A stretch of 64,000 nt of DNA from Perlabentimonas gracilis (lineage in GTDB: Bacteria > Bacteroidota > Bacteroidia > Bacteroidales > Tenuifilaceae). Shown here in pieces: positions 51,642 through 62,099 of the stretch. The notes beneath the pieces are model-generated. The model was not told where the DNA came from. It saw only the letters and a list, made by a program, of their open reading frames with translations, and searched no databases. The DNA lies in assembly GCF_011174675.1 (NCBI RefSeq), contig NZ_JAANIG010000007.1, positions 1 to 64,000 on the forward strand, read 5' to 3'. Both the position numbers and the translations under genes were made by a program. Each line of letters opens with the position of its first letter. Position 1 is the stretch's first letter.

Positions 51642-53594
51642 ATGCGTTTAAAATTATCATTATTCCTGTTCCTAATCCTATTGGGATTTGGCTCTATGGC
51701 GCAGACTCACAAGCTACTCCAAGGAGCGGGTGGACCTAAAGATTACCCCGGCTCCGACTATATGCTTGTGTACGACAGCATTCATGTTGATGTGCAGGAA
51801 ACAGGGTTAAGCTACTTTAACACTTCAACCCTATACAAGGTGCTAACAACCGAGGGGGCAAAGAAGCTAGCCGTACTAAAGTTCGATTACGATCCCCTAA
51901 CGGCTTTTGTGAGAATTGAAAGGGCACGTATCATTAGAAAAAATGGTGATACTGAGGACTTAGATACAGATCGGGTACACGACTACCCTGCTCCAGCCCG
52001 AATGATTTACTGGGGGGCTCGCCAAAAGATGATTGACATAGGCAGGCTTGAGCCCGGTGATGGTATTGAAATAAAATTCTTTAAAAAAGGATTTTCATAC
52101 GCCTTGCTCTATCAGCAGGAACTAAGCGATGAGTACTACATTCCACCAATGCGTGGCCATTTTTATGATATTGTGGAGTTTTTTAGCCCCGTTCCCATCA
52201 AGGAAAAGGTGTATCAGGTTACCATCGATAAGGACAAAAACCTAAAGTATAAATTCTATAATGGCAAAGCCGTTGAAAGGCGAACCGAGCTAAACGGAAG
52301 GGAAAATTTCTTTTTCGCTGTAAAAAACATTCTTCCAATGAAGCGCGAGGAGAGAATGGTTGCCCTATCGGATGTGGCTCCTAAACTCCTAATGTCCACC
52401 AGCCCCGACTGGTATGCAAAATCGAAATGGTTCTATGGGGTAAACGAGGATTACGGGAGTTTTATCCCAACCCCTGAGGTTGACAAAAAGGTTAAGGAGA
52501 TACTGAAGGAAGCTAAAACTGAACTCGACTCAATTTCCCTACTCAACCATTGGGTTGCCGATGAGATGCGCTACAGCGGACTATCAATGGGTAAGGGCGA
52601 GGGTTTTACACTCCACAATGCCGAGATGAATTTCCACGATCGTTGTGGCGTTTGTAAGGATAAGGCGGGTATGCTTGTGGCTATGCTCCGTTCAGCAGGG
52701 TTCGAATCCTATGCAGCGATGACGATGGCCGGATCGAGAATTGATCGTATTCCTGCTGACCAATTTAACCACTCCGTAACGGTTGTAAAGCGAAAGAATG
52801 GCGAGTATATGCTACTCGATCCAACCTGGGTTCCTTTTGTACGCGAGGAGTGGAGTAGCCGTGAGCAGCAGCAGGGATACCTTATGGGTTTGCCCGAGGG
52901 TGCCGATTTAATGGAAACCCCCATCTCTCCACCCGAAAATCATTACTTTAGAATAAATGGAACGTCTCAGCTCCACAAGGATGGAACATTAATCGGCGAG
53001 TTCAGCCTAACGGCCGAAGGGCAATCGGATGCTGCAGTGCGTGGCCTGTTTACCCGCAGCTACAAGGCCGATTGGAAAGCTAATTTGGAGCGGGAACTGG
53101 TGAAAATATCACCACGAATTGAGATTATTGAGGTTACAAAAACCGATCCCTACGAGTACCTTAAACATCCCGTGCTTATTACGGTAAAGTACCGAATACC
53201 AAACTTCGCAGTAGCAACCGATAACGAGGTAATCTTTACCCCTGTTGTGGCCGCAAATCTTTTTGGTAGTAGGCATAGCCATCTAAGTTTTAACACTGCG
53301 ATTGAAACCCGTGAGCATCAATTTACCGATGGCTGCTCAAAGCTAATTGAACTGAACGAAACCATAACCCTACCCGACAACATGACGATGGTCTTTAGCC
53401 CAGAATCGAAAAATCTTTCTGGCTCGGGTGCCGACTTCGTATCTTCATATACTCTCGATGGTAATACACTCAAATTCACCCAAACCGTTACGCTCAAGAA
53501 AAGGGTTTACGATCCTGAGGACTGGCCCTCGTTCCGCAATGCGGTGAAGTATCAGAACGAATTTGCTAAACAACCCGTAATCCTAAAATATTAA
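51642..53594 (+). CDS. DUF3857/transglutaminase-like exported protein
   Basis: A 650-residue exported protein. A signal peptide (about 1-20, LGFGSMAQ) is followed by a DUF3857 domain (about 40-250). A transglutaminase-like core has an intact triad: cysteine in DRCGVCKDKAGML near 335, histidine in QFNHSVTVV near 377 and aspartate in LLDPTWVP near 393. A C-terminal DUF3858-like beta domain follows. Its role is unknown; similar proteins are thought to work on the cell envelope. The paralogue starts seven bases downstream. Confidence 0.88.
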   Translation: MRLKLSLFLFLILLGFGSMAQTHKLLQGAGGPKDYPGSDYMLVYDSIHVDVQETGLSYFNTSTLYKVLTTEGAKKLAVLKFDYDPLTAFVRIERARIIRKNGDTEDLDTDRVHDYPAPARMIYWGARQKMIDIGRLEPGDGIEIKFFKKGFSYALLYQQELSDEYYIPPMRGHFYDIVEFFSPVPIKEKVYQVTIDKDKNLKYKFYNGKAVERRTELNGRENFFFAVKNILPMKREERMVALSDVAPKLLMSTSPDWYAKSKWFYGVNEDYGSFIPTPEVDKKVKEILKEAKTELDSISLLNHWVADEMRYSGLSMGKGEGFTLHNAEMNFHDRCGVCKDKAGMLVAMLRSAGFESYAAMTMAGSRIDRIPADQFNHSVTVVKRKNGEYMLLDPTWVPFVREEWSSREQQQGYLMGLPEGADLMETPISPPENHYFRINGTSQLHKDGTLIGEFSLTAEGQSDAAVRGLFTRSYKADWKANLERELVKISPRIEIIEVTKTDPYEYLKHPVLITVKYRIPNFAVATDNEVIFTPVVAANLFGSRHSHLSFNTAIETREHQFTDGCSKLIELNETITLPDNMTMVFSPESKNLSGSGADFVSSYTLDGNTLKFTQTVTLKKRVYDPEDWPSFRNAVKYQNEFAKQPVILKY

Positions 53595-53600
53595 ATCGAG

Positions 53601-55373
53601 ATGAAAAACATAAAATATATAATTGGATTACTGGTACTAATTGCAGTATCGTGCTCCAAGCCCCTAACCGATGAGCAGAAGAACGCCGACTCTATCCTGC
53701 TAAAGCAAATACATGAGTACACACTGAATGCCGATGGTTCAATGGACTATCGTTACTACCACCAACGGCAGTTCAATTCCTATATGTCGTTCCATCGCCT
53801 GTATGGCGAAACATTTGTGGTTTACAACCCCAAGTTCCAATCCTTTAAAGTTTCCAAATCCGAAACCACAATGGCCGATGGGAAAAAGGTTCAATCGCCC
53901 GAGAATGCATTTAACGAGGTGCTCCCCTTTCAGGCCGCCGATGCTCCCGCATACAACCATCTTAGGGAGATGGTTATTACCCATGTGGGGCTAGAGATTG
54001 GTGCTGTTGTGGAACTCGATTACACCCTGCACTCCGATGCTGGTTTTACGCCATTTTTTGCAGAAAAGCAATTGCTAAACGAGAGCTCACCCATTAAGGA
54101 GCTGGAGGTTATGGTAAAAGTTCCTAAAGGCGAATCTTTAAACTATTTCTTTGTTAACCAAAACGATAACATAAGATTTAACAAGAGTACCAAGGGTAAT
54201 TTTGATATCTACACCTGGAAAGCCAATGAACTAAGGGCACGCTCCAACGAGCCCAACCAGGTTGAAGGGTATACCGACTACCAAACACTTTTGTTTAGCA
54301 ATGTAGATCTAGCCAACTCCGTAAGGATTTTGAAGGATGCCTTGACCAAGGATTTTTCGTTAGATAAATCAATGGAAAGCCTTTTGAAAAGGAAATCAAA
54401 GGATTGGGATTTGGTTGAAGAGATAAGAGCCTATGTGGCTAAGAACATGAATAGCTACTGGGTATCGCCAAGGTATGCTGGCTACCAGTTCCGCAACCCA
54501 AATGAGGTTTGGGCAAGCAATGGAGGAACCGAGGCCGAAAAGGCAATGCTTTTAGCTTCGCTACTAACAAAAGCGGGCTTCGAGGCCAACCTAGCGCTTG
54601 CTGCTTACCCTCAATACCTGAGCCCAGAAGTTGGATGCCCAATGGTTTTTGACAAATATCTGGTTAAAGTAGATATTAATGGAGAGACTAAGTTTATAAA
54701 GGCAATAGACGATAGAAGTGAAGTCCCTGGCGCTCGAGCTATGCTTTCGGTTGCAGATGATATTTCAAGCATCGAGTTTAAACCCGTTGAAAAGCCAGAT
54801 ATAAGAGCCCATTTACAAGCGCAGCTCAATTTTGAAAAGGATGAAAGTGTTCTGTGCGAAGGAACGATTAGCTTTAGTAATTACAACAAGGACAAGGGCT
54901 TACTTACCGATGTTCCTTCTGCAATGCTATCCACAACAAATAAACCCGACGATGGCGGACAGAAGGTTATTGCCTTTGAGTTTGCTAAGGTTAAGGCACA
55001 AACGATTGATAATTACATATCCTACAGTTTTCCCAGAATTGCACAGGGTATTGCTATGGCAAATTTAAGGGAGCTGCCCACCGATAGAGTGACCCGTTTG
55101 GAACTACCCGGTGCAATTGATGAGTTGTATGAGTATGTGGTAAAAATTCCAAAAGGTTTTGAATTAGTATCACCAGAATACAATGAGGTTCTTGAAAATG
55201 AATTTGGCAGGGTGAGCATAACCTTTGAGTGGGCAAATGGTGAATTAAAGGTGAGCCGTCATCTTGTACTTAAAAATGGCATCGTTCCGGTTGAGGCCTT
55301 CACTCAATTTAGGGAACTGATTGGCTTGTGGATGGATTCAAATTTGAATAGGGTTTTAATTAAGCAGATATAG
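53601..55373 (+). CDS. DUF3857 lipoprotein with degenerate transglutaminase core
   Basis: A 590-residue lipoprotein (signal peptide ending LIAVSC). DUF3857 covers about 30-260, followed by a transglutaminase-like fold and a C-terminal beta domain. Where the upstream paralogue has the catalytic cysteine (CGVCKDKAGML), this protein has GGTEAEKAMLLASLL. The histidine segment is replaced by VFDKYLVKVDI. The catalytic activity is therefore probably lost. It likely binds substrate or partners the active upstream protein, with which it is co-transcribed. Confidence 0.85.
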   Translation: MKNIKYIIGLLVLIAVSCSKPLTDEQKNADSILLKQIHEYTLNADGSMDYRYYHQRQFNSYMSFHRLYGETFVVYNPKFQSFKVSKSETTMADGKKVQSPENAFNEVLPFQAADAPAYNHLREMVITHVGLEIGAVVELDYTLHSDAGFTPFFAEKQLLNESSPIKELEVMVKVPKGESLNYFFVNQNDNIRFNKSTKGNFDIYTWKANELRARSNEPNQVEGYTDYQTLLFSNVDLANSVRILKDALTKDFSLDKSMESLLKRKSKDWDLVEEIRAYVAKNMNSYWVSPRYAGYQFRNPNEVWASNGGTEAEKAMLLASLLTKAGFEANLALAAYPQYLSPEVGCPMVFDKYLVKVDINGETKFIKAIDDRSEVPGARAMLSVADDISSIEFKPVEKPDIRAHLQAQLNFEKDESVLCEGTISFSNYNKDKGLLTDVPSAMLSTTNKPDDGGQKVIAFEFAKVKAQTIDNYISYSFPRIAQGIAMANLRELPTDRVTRLELPGAIDELYEYVVKIPKGFELVSPEYNEVLENEFGRVSITFEWANGELKVSRHLVLKNGIVPVEAFTQFRELIGLWMDSNLNRVLIKQI

Positions 55374-55524
55374 GGGGGATGGTTCTTCCTCATTGTAAGT
55401 GGTTAGATGTTAACAAATCCTCTTTATATGCACTTGCTATGAGGAAGAGCCTTAGTATTTTTAATTATCTTTACTAGGAAACGTTGTACTTTTACAAATT
55501 CTAATACACAAGTACTTTGTAAGG

Positions 55525-56898
55525 ATGCTGGAAAATAATAGACCAAATGTGGATAAAAGTATTGTGATGCAAAAGATTTTATTGCAAAATCTTAAGCGTA
55601 TATCCTTTTTTCCTTTTTTTATTATTCCCATAAGTTTAGCACATATTATTCTTTTTTACCTAAAGCTTTCTGAACCAAACACAATAGAGTATAATTGGCG
55701 AATTGGAATAATTGCTGCACACTCAGGCCTAATAGTCCTTTCACTGTTTATAGCACTGGCAAACTATTTACTTAAAAGGGTTCGGCACAAGAAACTCGAG
55801 TTAATTAATATTTATAGCAGTTTAGTTTTTCTTGGCCTTCTTATTCTTGCTGTTGCAATAGTGGTTATCGACCAGTGGGCTACACCATCAATAACTCCCT
55901 TTTTGGTTATTTGCACAATTCTGGGTCTGGTTTTTTTAATAAACCCTCGCTATACAATCATCCTTTTTATTGCTGGTTATATTCTGTTTTACATTGGCTT
56001 AGGGCTTACCCAGTATGACCCTGACATACTCCTTTCGAACCGAGTAAATGGCTTAACCAGCATTGGTATAGGATTTTTCCTTTCGCTGGTGATGTGGAGG
56101 TATAATAACGATCGAATCATACAATCAATCATCATTGAAAAGCAGAACAAAGATTTAACCCAAAGAAATATTGAGCTTATTGAGCAGTCGAACCAACTAC
56201 AATCGGCTCTAAGCATTAAGGAAAAGTTGTTTAGCATTATTGGGCATGATTTGCGCGGGCCAATGGCCGGTATAATAAGCCTTAACGACCTTATGACCCA
56301 AAGCATTGAAGGGTATGATTGTAATAAAACCGCAAAATTCAACAAGGCGATAGGGGGTGCTTCGGCTCAGGTTATGAACCTGCTCGACAACCTTTTGGAC
56401 TGGTCGAGAGCCCAATCGAGCAGAACAGGTGTTAAGATGGACTGTATTGAGACCGAGAGACTGGTGGATCATTGCATTAGCGTTCTTTCAACGAGTGCCT
56501 GTAGTAAAAAAATCGTTGTAAATAAGCACATAAATGTTAGGGCCATACATTCCGATATAAATATTGTTAAAGCCGTTCTACGCAACCTGCTTTCAAATGC
56601 CATAAAATTTTCATACACAGGGGGTATTGTAGATATTGTTGTGGATGACAAAAATGATTTCGTGGAGTTTTCGGTTAGGGACAAAGGTTTGGGAATGGAC
56701 GAAAGTACAGCTTCCTCCCTTTTTACAGGTGAAGATGTTGAATCGAAACTAGGCACCAATGATGAGAAGGGGACTGGCCTAGGATTGTTAATATCAAAAG
56801 ATCTAATAGAAATGCTTGGGGGAAAAATTTGGGTTGAGAGTGAACCCAGAATAGGCTCTACCTTTTTCTTTCGTGTTCCAAAGTTAGTTGTGGAGTAG
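55525..56898 (+). CDS. Membrane histidine kinase
   Basis: A 457-residue sensor kinase. Residues about 20-195 hold six to seven membrane helices with no large periplasmic domain. A short coiled coil leads to HisKA with FSIIGHDLRGPMAGIISL (His near 241). HATPase motifs are LLSNAIKFSYTGG, VRDKGLGMD and EKGTGLGLLIS. No receiver domain or response regulator gene is adjacent. The sensed signal may be within the membrane. Confidence 0.9.
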   Translation: MLENNRPNVDKSIVMQKILLQNLKRISFFPFFIIPISLAHIILFYLKLSEPNTIEYNWRIGIIAAHSGLIVLSLFIALANYLLKRVRHKKLELINIYSSLVFLGLLILAVAIVVIDQWATPSITPFLVICTILGLVFLINPRYTIILFIAGYILFYIGLGLTQYDPDILLSNRVNGLTSIGIGFFLSLVMWRYNNDRIIQSIIIEKQNKDLTQRNIELIEQSNQLQSALSIKEKLFSIIGHDLRGPMAGIISLNDLMTQSIEGYDCNKTAKFNKAIGGASAQVMNLLDNLLDWSRAQSSRTGVKMDCIETERLVDHCISVLSTSACSKKIVVNKHINVRAIHSDINIVKAVLRNLLSNAIKFSYTGGIVDIVVDDKNDFVEFSVRDKGLGMDESTASSLFTGEDVESKLGTNDEKGTGLGLLISKDLIEMLGGKIWVESEPRIGSTFFFRVPKLVVE

Positions 56899-56940
56899 GG
56901 TTATTTGCATTGTTACTAAACCCTGCTTATATCGTTACCA

Positions 56941-57831
56941 TTAAGATGGGCTTGTATATTTCCCGCGCGTTTCAACAACTACGCGCTTAAGCTTAGCATA
57001 GTTTTCGGGAGTAATTGACAGTTGAATGTTGCCCCCCGAAAAATTTAGCTCCCCACCCTTACCCTTGGTGGCCTTGCTTTCCGATTCGATCTTAGCATCA
57101 ACGAGATTAAACACATCTAGAATGGCTTGCAGATCATGGTAAAGATTACTCATCCATTGATCGTCGGTGAAATCGCTCATAAAGTTACAAAGGTTCTCCA
57201 AGCCATAGCGTTGATCGTATATTTTGCGCAGCAATGAGTAATCAGCTTCCAAATCATCTGTTTGATTTATGGCAAGATAAAGCACCTCTACGTACCCCCC
57301 TGCAGAAATAATGGCAAGCTGCCTCTCATTTCCAGTCAGCGTAAGGTAGTTTACCATATCATTATAGGAGTTTCGGGCAATGGCTCCAAGCGAATCGATA
57401 TTAGCCTCGTTAGCCTCAACCCGCCTGCGCATCTGTTCATCAAAAATTGAGGACAACCCCGCATGATAAGCCAATTTCTCGATAGTTCCAAAATACTCAG
57501 ATGCTTCGCTTAAAGTTTTAAAAACCGTGATATAAGCAAAATCAGCGGCATAAACCCCCAGGTTAAAGTTTTGTACACGAGAATCATGGTACTTGTCGGC
57601 ATTACTAATGGGGTTCAAAAAATCTTTTAGGTAGATTAGCTGATCCGTTTTAATGTAATCGATGATGTCCTTAGGAGCCGGGAAGCGATAAAATATTTTT
57701 GAGGCATCCCCTTGTTTAGACAGATCTACTTCCTTATATTCTTGCTGCTGATTTCTCCTCCTCTCACCCCCTTGGTTACATGAAGCGAGCGCAAAGATTA
57801 TGGTTACGATGATTAGTATTCTTGTTCTCAT
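56941..57831 (-). CDS. Conserved lipoprotein (296 aa)
   Basis: A 296-residue lipoprotein (signal peptide ending IIFALASC). A low-complexity Arg/Gln stretch is followed by a helical domain with the block VQNFNLGVYAADFAYITVFKTLSEASEYF and later IISAGGYVEVLYLAINQ. I know this pattern from uncharacterised Bacteroidota lipoproteins. It is the last of three minus-strand genes with the ABCG-like transporter, 11 bases after its neighbour. It may be an outer-envelope partner of the transporter. Confidence 0.75.
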   Translation of the reverse strand: MRTRILIIVTIIFALASCNQGGERRRNQQQEYKEVDLSKQGDASKIFYRFPAPKDIIDYIKTDQLIYLKDFLNPISNADKYHDSRVQNFNLGVYAADFAYITVFKTLSEASEYFGTIEKLAYHAGLSSIFDEQMRRRVEANEANIDSLGAIARNSYNDMVNYLTLTGNERQLAIISAGGYVEVLYLAINQTDDLEADYSLLRKIYDQRYGLENLCNFMSDFTDDQWMSNLYHDLQAILDVFNLVDAKIESESKATKGKGGELNFSGGNIQLSITPENYAKLKRVVVETRGKYTSPS

Positions 57832-57842
57832 TGCTATTCCAT

Positions 57843-58301
57843 TTAGAAAGCATCAACATTGATACGTTTTGCCACAAGCACCCCAACACATCGTTCACGG
57901 GTATCGGATTTATCGTTGCCCTCCTCGGGAACCAAGATCTCCAGTATAAGCTTTTTTGTGGCATTATTAGTAAACTTCACGCTATCTACATAGCTTTCGG
58001 CTGCATTATCAAACAAGACCTTTCGGCCCGATGCGTCATCGAGAATTCGAAGGTTAATATTTTTAAACTTACGATGCGAGCACACCGAAACGAAATAATC
58101 GGTTAGTTCAAAAACCACAATATTCACCTCGGCCTTTTCTCCAACGCGTAGCGAGACACTTGTCGATTGCTGATCGTAATAGTAGGAGAAGTCGGGTATT
58201 GGACACGCACGAGTGTGGTAGTCGGCGCAAGCCTGAGCATTAGCCTCTTGGGAAAATGCTCTTAAGAGTAAAAACAGAAAGACAATACCACTGATACGCA
58301 T
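57843..58301 (-). CDS. Exported hypothetical protein (152 aa)
   Basis: A 152-residue protein with a signal peptide (about 1-22, ending SQEANA). The mature part is a small, probably beta-rich domain (CADYHTRACPIPDFSYYYDQQSTSVSLRVG and KLILEILVPEEG). Three cysteines near its start could form a disulfide. No family is recognised. The gene lies between transporter and lipoprotein genes and is most likely co-transcribed with them. Confidence 0.7.
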   Translation of the reverse strand: MRISGIVFLFLLLRAFSQEANAQACADYHTRACPIPDFSYYYDQQSTSVSLRVGEKAEVNIVVFELTDYFVSVCSHRKFKNINLRILDDASGRKVLFDNAAESYVDSVKFTNNATKKLILEILVPEEGNDKSDTRERCVGVLVAKRINVDAF

Positions 58302-58334
58302 TCGAATAATCAGATTTATGAGGACAATGCCCTT

Positions 58335-61300
58335 TTAGTGCTTCGAAATTAATGAAAGTATTTTTCTCAACAAATCGAAATAAAGAGAAACATAGAGCAG
58401 CAAGGAAATTAACCAAATTATTAGAACGTTAAACCACTCAGCAGGTATAGGAATACCCCCCACCACTTTATATTGACTTAAGAAATGTGCCGCCCCTAAA
58501 TTTGAGTCTGGCAGTAAATAAATTGGCTCAAACTTCCTAACAAAATCTTGATCTGTCCTAATAATCTTTACAGTTTCTTTCCGAGCCAACACCAAATTGC
58601 TAACAGCCTCGTTACTATGATTATACTTTAGGTTCGTAATGTAATTAATGTCCTCATGTGAATCAACCAATGACATAGTTAGGCTATCTCGCACTGCAGT
58701 TATCCTTTTTAAGTCCTCTGAAACATATTTCCGAAGTACCTGCAGTTGACCTAAAAGGGTATCGGCATAAAGCAAGTTAGAGGGAATAAGGCTGGCCGTT
58801 TGTTTGAGCTGGTTAGCACCTCCCAGCTTTTCAATTCCATTGCTAAGTAGCATAATAAGGTTTTCGTCGATATCCTGGCCGCCTGCGTTCCGCTTCAGCT
58901 CTTGAGCTACCTGTTCTATTTCTGGAATTAGGTAACCGTTGATATACCTGAGGGAACTCTCTCTTCTGTTGATATGGATAAAGTTTTTATCATATTCATT
59001 ATTAACAAACTGGTTTACGAGCAACGCCTCAAAACCCCAGCGACTAACAGCCAAATTGGCAATGGTTGGAACATTCTGATGTGTTGCTATCTTACTATTT
59101 AGCTTATCAAAAGGAATCAACGAGCCATTGAGAAGCAGCTGAGGCATCAGTAGTATAGGGATGGATATATAAATAGCCACTGTGGTTCTTAAACCCGACG
59201 AGAGGTTTAGCCCAAGTAATCCGGCATTAAATGCAATGCTAAACAGAATAACCCATATATTAAACCAGCCGTTCTTAATCTCTAGTACGCTATTGCCCAC
59301 CGCTACAAAAAGACTAATCTGGACAAGTAAAAAAACGAACAGACATACCAGCTTGGAGTTTATATACGAGAACCGGCTAAGGCCTAAAAACTTTTCGCGC
59401 TGAATAATATTCCGATCCCTAATAATACGCTCTGCCCCCAACATAAGCCCCAGGAACATGGCCACAATTACCGACATTAAGAGGTAGGCTGGCAGGTTTT
59501 CGTTCCCCCATAAGGTATAACTTTCTGAAGCTACCCCCCGGGTGTGTTTGGAAAGTAGCGAAAGGATTAATGCCAGAAGCGGCGCCTCAAGCAACGAAAT
59601 GACAAGAAATTGCCGATCGGATAGCATCGATAGCAGGTTCCGCCTGATAAAAACCGAAAACTGAAGCCGCTTTGGGCTTTGCTTAGTATTCCTCCTTGGT
59701 AAAGGAGAGGTGTTGCTGGGCGGAATGTTAGTATTCAGCTCCCTAAAATGGTTATACCAGAATTCGGGTGAGTATAGCCTATGCTCGGTGGGCATACCAT
59801 CGGCTTTTAGTCTTTTCGACTCAATAATACTTAAGATCTGTTCGGGGTTAACATTACCGCATACAGCACACTCGCGTTCACTTGCGTTTACCTCGGTGGT
59901 AATAGTTTTCAGATGGAGTAATGAGTCCACCGGATTGCCAAAGAATACAGCTCGCCCACCCTTGTCGAGAACCAAAATCTTATCGAACAGCTTAAATATG
60001 CTCGACGATGGCTGATGAATATTTACCAATGCAATAATGCCCTGTTGGGTTTTCTGCTTAATGATATCAATTATCCGTTCTGAATCGGTTGACGACAAAC
60101 CGGAGGTGGGCTCATCTACAAAAAGTATTTGAGGCTTTCGAACAAACTCTAGCGCCATATTAAGCCGTTTTCGCTGGCCTCCCGAGATAATATTTTTTTC
60201 AGGCTCCCCAACTTTCAACTTTTTTATCTCGCTAAGCCCCAACTCGTCTAGGGTCTGCATCACAGCTTTAGCGGTTTGTAATGGCGATTTCAGTGGAAGG
60301 CAAAGCCTTGCTGTAAAGTATAGGTTCTGAAAAACAGTAAGCTCCTTTACAAGCAAATCATCCTGTGGTATAAGGCCAAGGTAGGGATATCGGCTCTTCC
60401 CCAAACCATACCAATCGACACCGTTTAGGGTTACGGTTCCTGTGGTAGGCTTTAGATTCCCTGCCAAAAGGTTAAGCAACGTGGTTTTGCCTGCTCCGCT
60501 ATTGCCTATCACGCCTACCATTTCTCCAGATTGTAGGGAGAAGCTAAGGGGGTGAACGCCCATAACTCCATCGGGAAATTTGTACGAAAGATCCTTTATG
60601 CTAAGCAAATTATTATCCCGTAGGCCATGATGACAAAAGAGCCCATATAAATACCCGAAGAAGATGGGGCTAATCTTATAGTTTTCAATTACTCCCCCCT
60701 TCTCGAAAATGTAAACCCTGTTGGGCTTAGTAAGGCTGCTATTGCGTATAAAAAGTTCCTTTGTTCCGGTATGCTTATAAAAAATGGTGTTAGTTATTCT
60801 ATTGTATAAAAAGACCACCTCACCATTGATTGTGGGCTTCAGAATTTGTCGAATGGGCCATTCCGTTCGTTCTTGGGGGACAATAGCTATAATGTTGTCG
60901 GTTTTCCAAGCGCCACTCATAAGCGAAAACTCGAATATATCATTTACCTCCGATCGCTGCAGCTGGAATATAATTCCCAAGGTTTTTACCAAATCGAGCG
61001 ATTCGCCCCTTAATGTCTGCCCTTGTGTTAAGATGTCAAGTATGGTGATAAGCAGGTGCAAACGGGTTTGCTTACTTAGCTCACCTACAATGCTTGAACA
61101 GATAATAGTACACTTCACCGAGAAAAGCGATTCGGTTTTTGCAGAGTATTTTCTTTGAGAGAAAGTCTCGACATGGTACTTGTATATATTGAGAATCTCG
61201 TCACCCTCGGCCACGTTGGTGTATTCGCCCAAAAAGATTGAAACTGCTTCTAGGGCGTGCGTTTGGTTGATTGTCCTGTTGTTAAATTGCTTAACAAGGG

Positions 61301-61340
61301 CAAACAGCCTCATTATAGCCTTTAGAGTTGACTGCCTCAT
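58335..61340 (-). CDS. ABCG-like ABC transporter (ATPase-permease fusion)
   Basis: A 1001-residue fusion. Residues about 1-150 are a helical TerB-like domain. The ATPase domain has Walker A GNSGAGKTTLLN near 280, signature ISGGQRKRLNMALEF near 383 and Walker B ILFVDEPTSGLSSTDS near 405, the last typical of ABCG/White proteins. A cytoplasmic CxxC pair (CAVCGNVNPEQ) lies near 490. The membrane region starts near 575. A large extracytoplasmic insert (about 760-950) precedes the final helix. The substrate is unknown. It heads an operon with an exported protein and a lipoprotein. Confidence 0.87.
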   Translation of the reverse strand: MRQSTLKAIMRLFALVKQFNNRTINQTHALEAVSIFLGEYTNVAEGDEILNIYKYHVETFSQRKYSAKTESLFSVKCTIICSSIVGELSKQTRLHLLITILDILTQGQTLRGESLDLVKTLGIIFQLQRSEVNDIFEFSLMSGAWKTDNIIAIVPQERTEWPIRQILKPTINGEVVFLYNRITNTIFYKHTGTKELFIRNSSLTKPNRVYIFEKGGVIENYKISPIFFGYLYGLFCHHGLRDNNLLSIKDLSYKFPDGVMGVHPLSFSLQSGEMVGVIGNSGAGKTTLLNLLAGNLKPTTGTVTLNGVDWYGLGKSRYPYLGLIPQDDLLVKELTVFQNLYFTARLCLPLKSPLQTAKAVMQTLDELGLSEIKKLKVGEPEKNIISGGQRKRLNMALEFVRKPQILFVDEPTSGLSSTDSERIIDIIKQKTQQGIIALVNIHQPSSSIFKLFDKILVLDKGGRAVFFGNPVDSLLHLKTITTEVNASERECAVCGNVNPEQILSIIESKRLKADGMPTEHRLYSPEFWYNHFRELNTNIPPSNTSPLPRRNTKQSPKRLQFSVFIRRNLLSMLSDRQFLVISLLEAPLLALILSLLSKHTRGVASESYTLWGNENLPAYLLMSVIVAMFLGLMLGAERIIRDRNIIQREKFLGLSRFSYINSKLVCLFVFLLVQISLFVAVGNSVLEIKNGWFNIWVILFSIAFNAGLLGLNLSSGLRTTVAIYISIPILLMPQLLLNGSLIPFDKLNSKIATHQNVPTIANLAVSRWGFEALLVNQFVNNEYDKNFIHINRRESSLRYINGYLIPEIEQVAQELKRNAGGQDIDENLIMLLSNGIEKLGGANQLKQTASLIPSNLLYADTLLGQLQVLRKYVSEDLKRITAVRDSLTMSLVDSHEDINYITNLKYNHSNEAVSNLVLARKETVKIIRTDQDFVRKFEPIYLLPDSNLGAAHFLSQYKVVGGIPIPAEWFNVLIIWLISLLLYVSLYFDLLRKILSLISKH

Positions 61341-61493
61341 ATAAATTGTCCGCTTTCTCTGGGTTCAAAAATAGGGATATTTAAAAGAATGAGAACCTAA
61401 AGATTGTAATCTGGTCATCAAATAGAAAATTCCCTATAAAACTAATAAATATGGCTTATCTTTGCCCCAAATTAACCCTCTTAGTTTTTAAAA

Positions 61494-61868
61494 ATGACAA
61501 CTATACTGGTTGTAGACGATTCCTTAATAGGCAGACACGTTGTAGAGGCAATGCTATCGTCCCTAAGCTACAACTTAGAATTTGCGGTGGACGGACAGGA
61601 AGCCCTTGATAAAGCAATTGAATTAAAGCCTACCCTAATCATCCTAGACATTATGATGCCAAAAATTGATGGCATTGAGGTAACTAAACTTATTCGAAAG
61701 CATGAAGTAATTAGCGAAACCCCAATCATAATATTTACGGCTCTCGACGATAAGGACACCAAAAACAGGGCGCTAAAGGCTGGTGCTAACAGTGTTCTGG
61801 TTAAACCCATAAGGAAAACGCTTCTAAAAGAAACCATTGAGGCCATATTAGATACTAAAGGCAATTAA
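61494..61868 (+). CDS. Single-domain response regulator
   Basis: A 124-residue CheY-like receiver. Acidic pocket residues are D8 and D9, the phosphorylated aspartate is D52 (LIILDIMMPKIDG), and T82 and K104 complete the active site. There is no output domain. It probably works in a phosphorelay with one of the orphan kinases, or binds a target directly. It is divergent from the ABC transporter gene. Confidence 0.93.
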   Translation: MTTILVVDDSLIGRHVVEAMLSSLSYNLEFAVDGQEALDKAIELKPTLIILDIMMPKIDGIEVTKLIRKHEVISETPIIIFTALDDKDTKNRALKAGANSVLVKPIRKTLLKETIEAILDTKGN

Positions 61869-62099
61869 CGCATTGAACTTTCCTGCTAACTTTTACAAGT
61901 GTTTTCAGGTGAACTAGAACCATAATTCTTTGGTTTTTAAAATTTATTAATTGGAAGCCAGCAATCACTCCTTGCGGCTATTTCATCTGTGTTGATGTGT
62001 TAAATCACCCAATAGTTTAGCGTGTAACCAGTTGCGTTCTATAATAATTTGGTTACTTTTAGGCGTTAATAATAAGTTTTTTACTACCTATTCTTTTTT

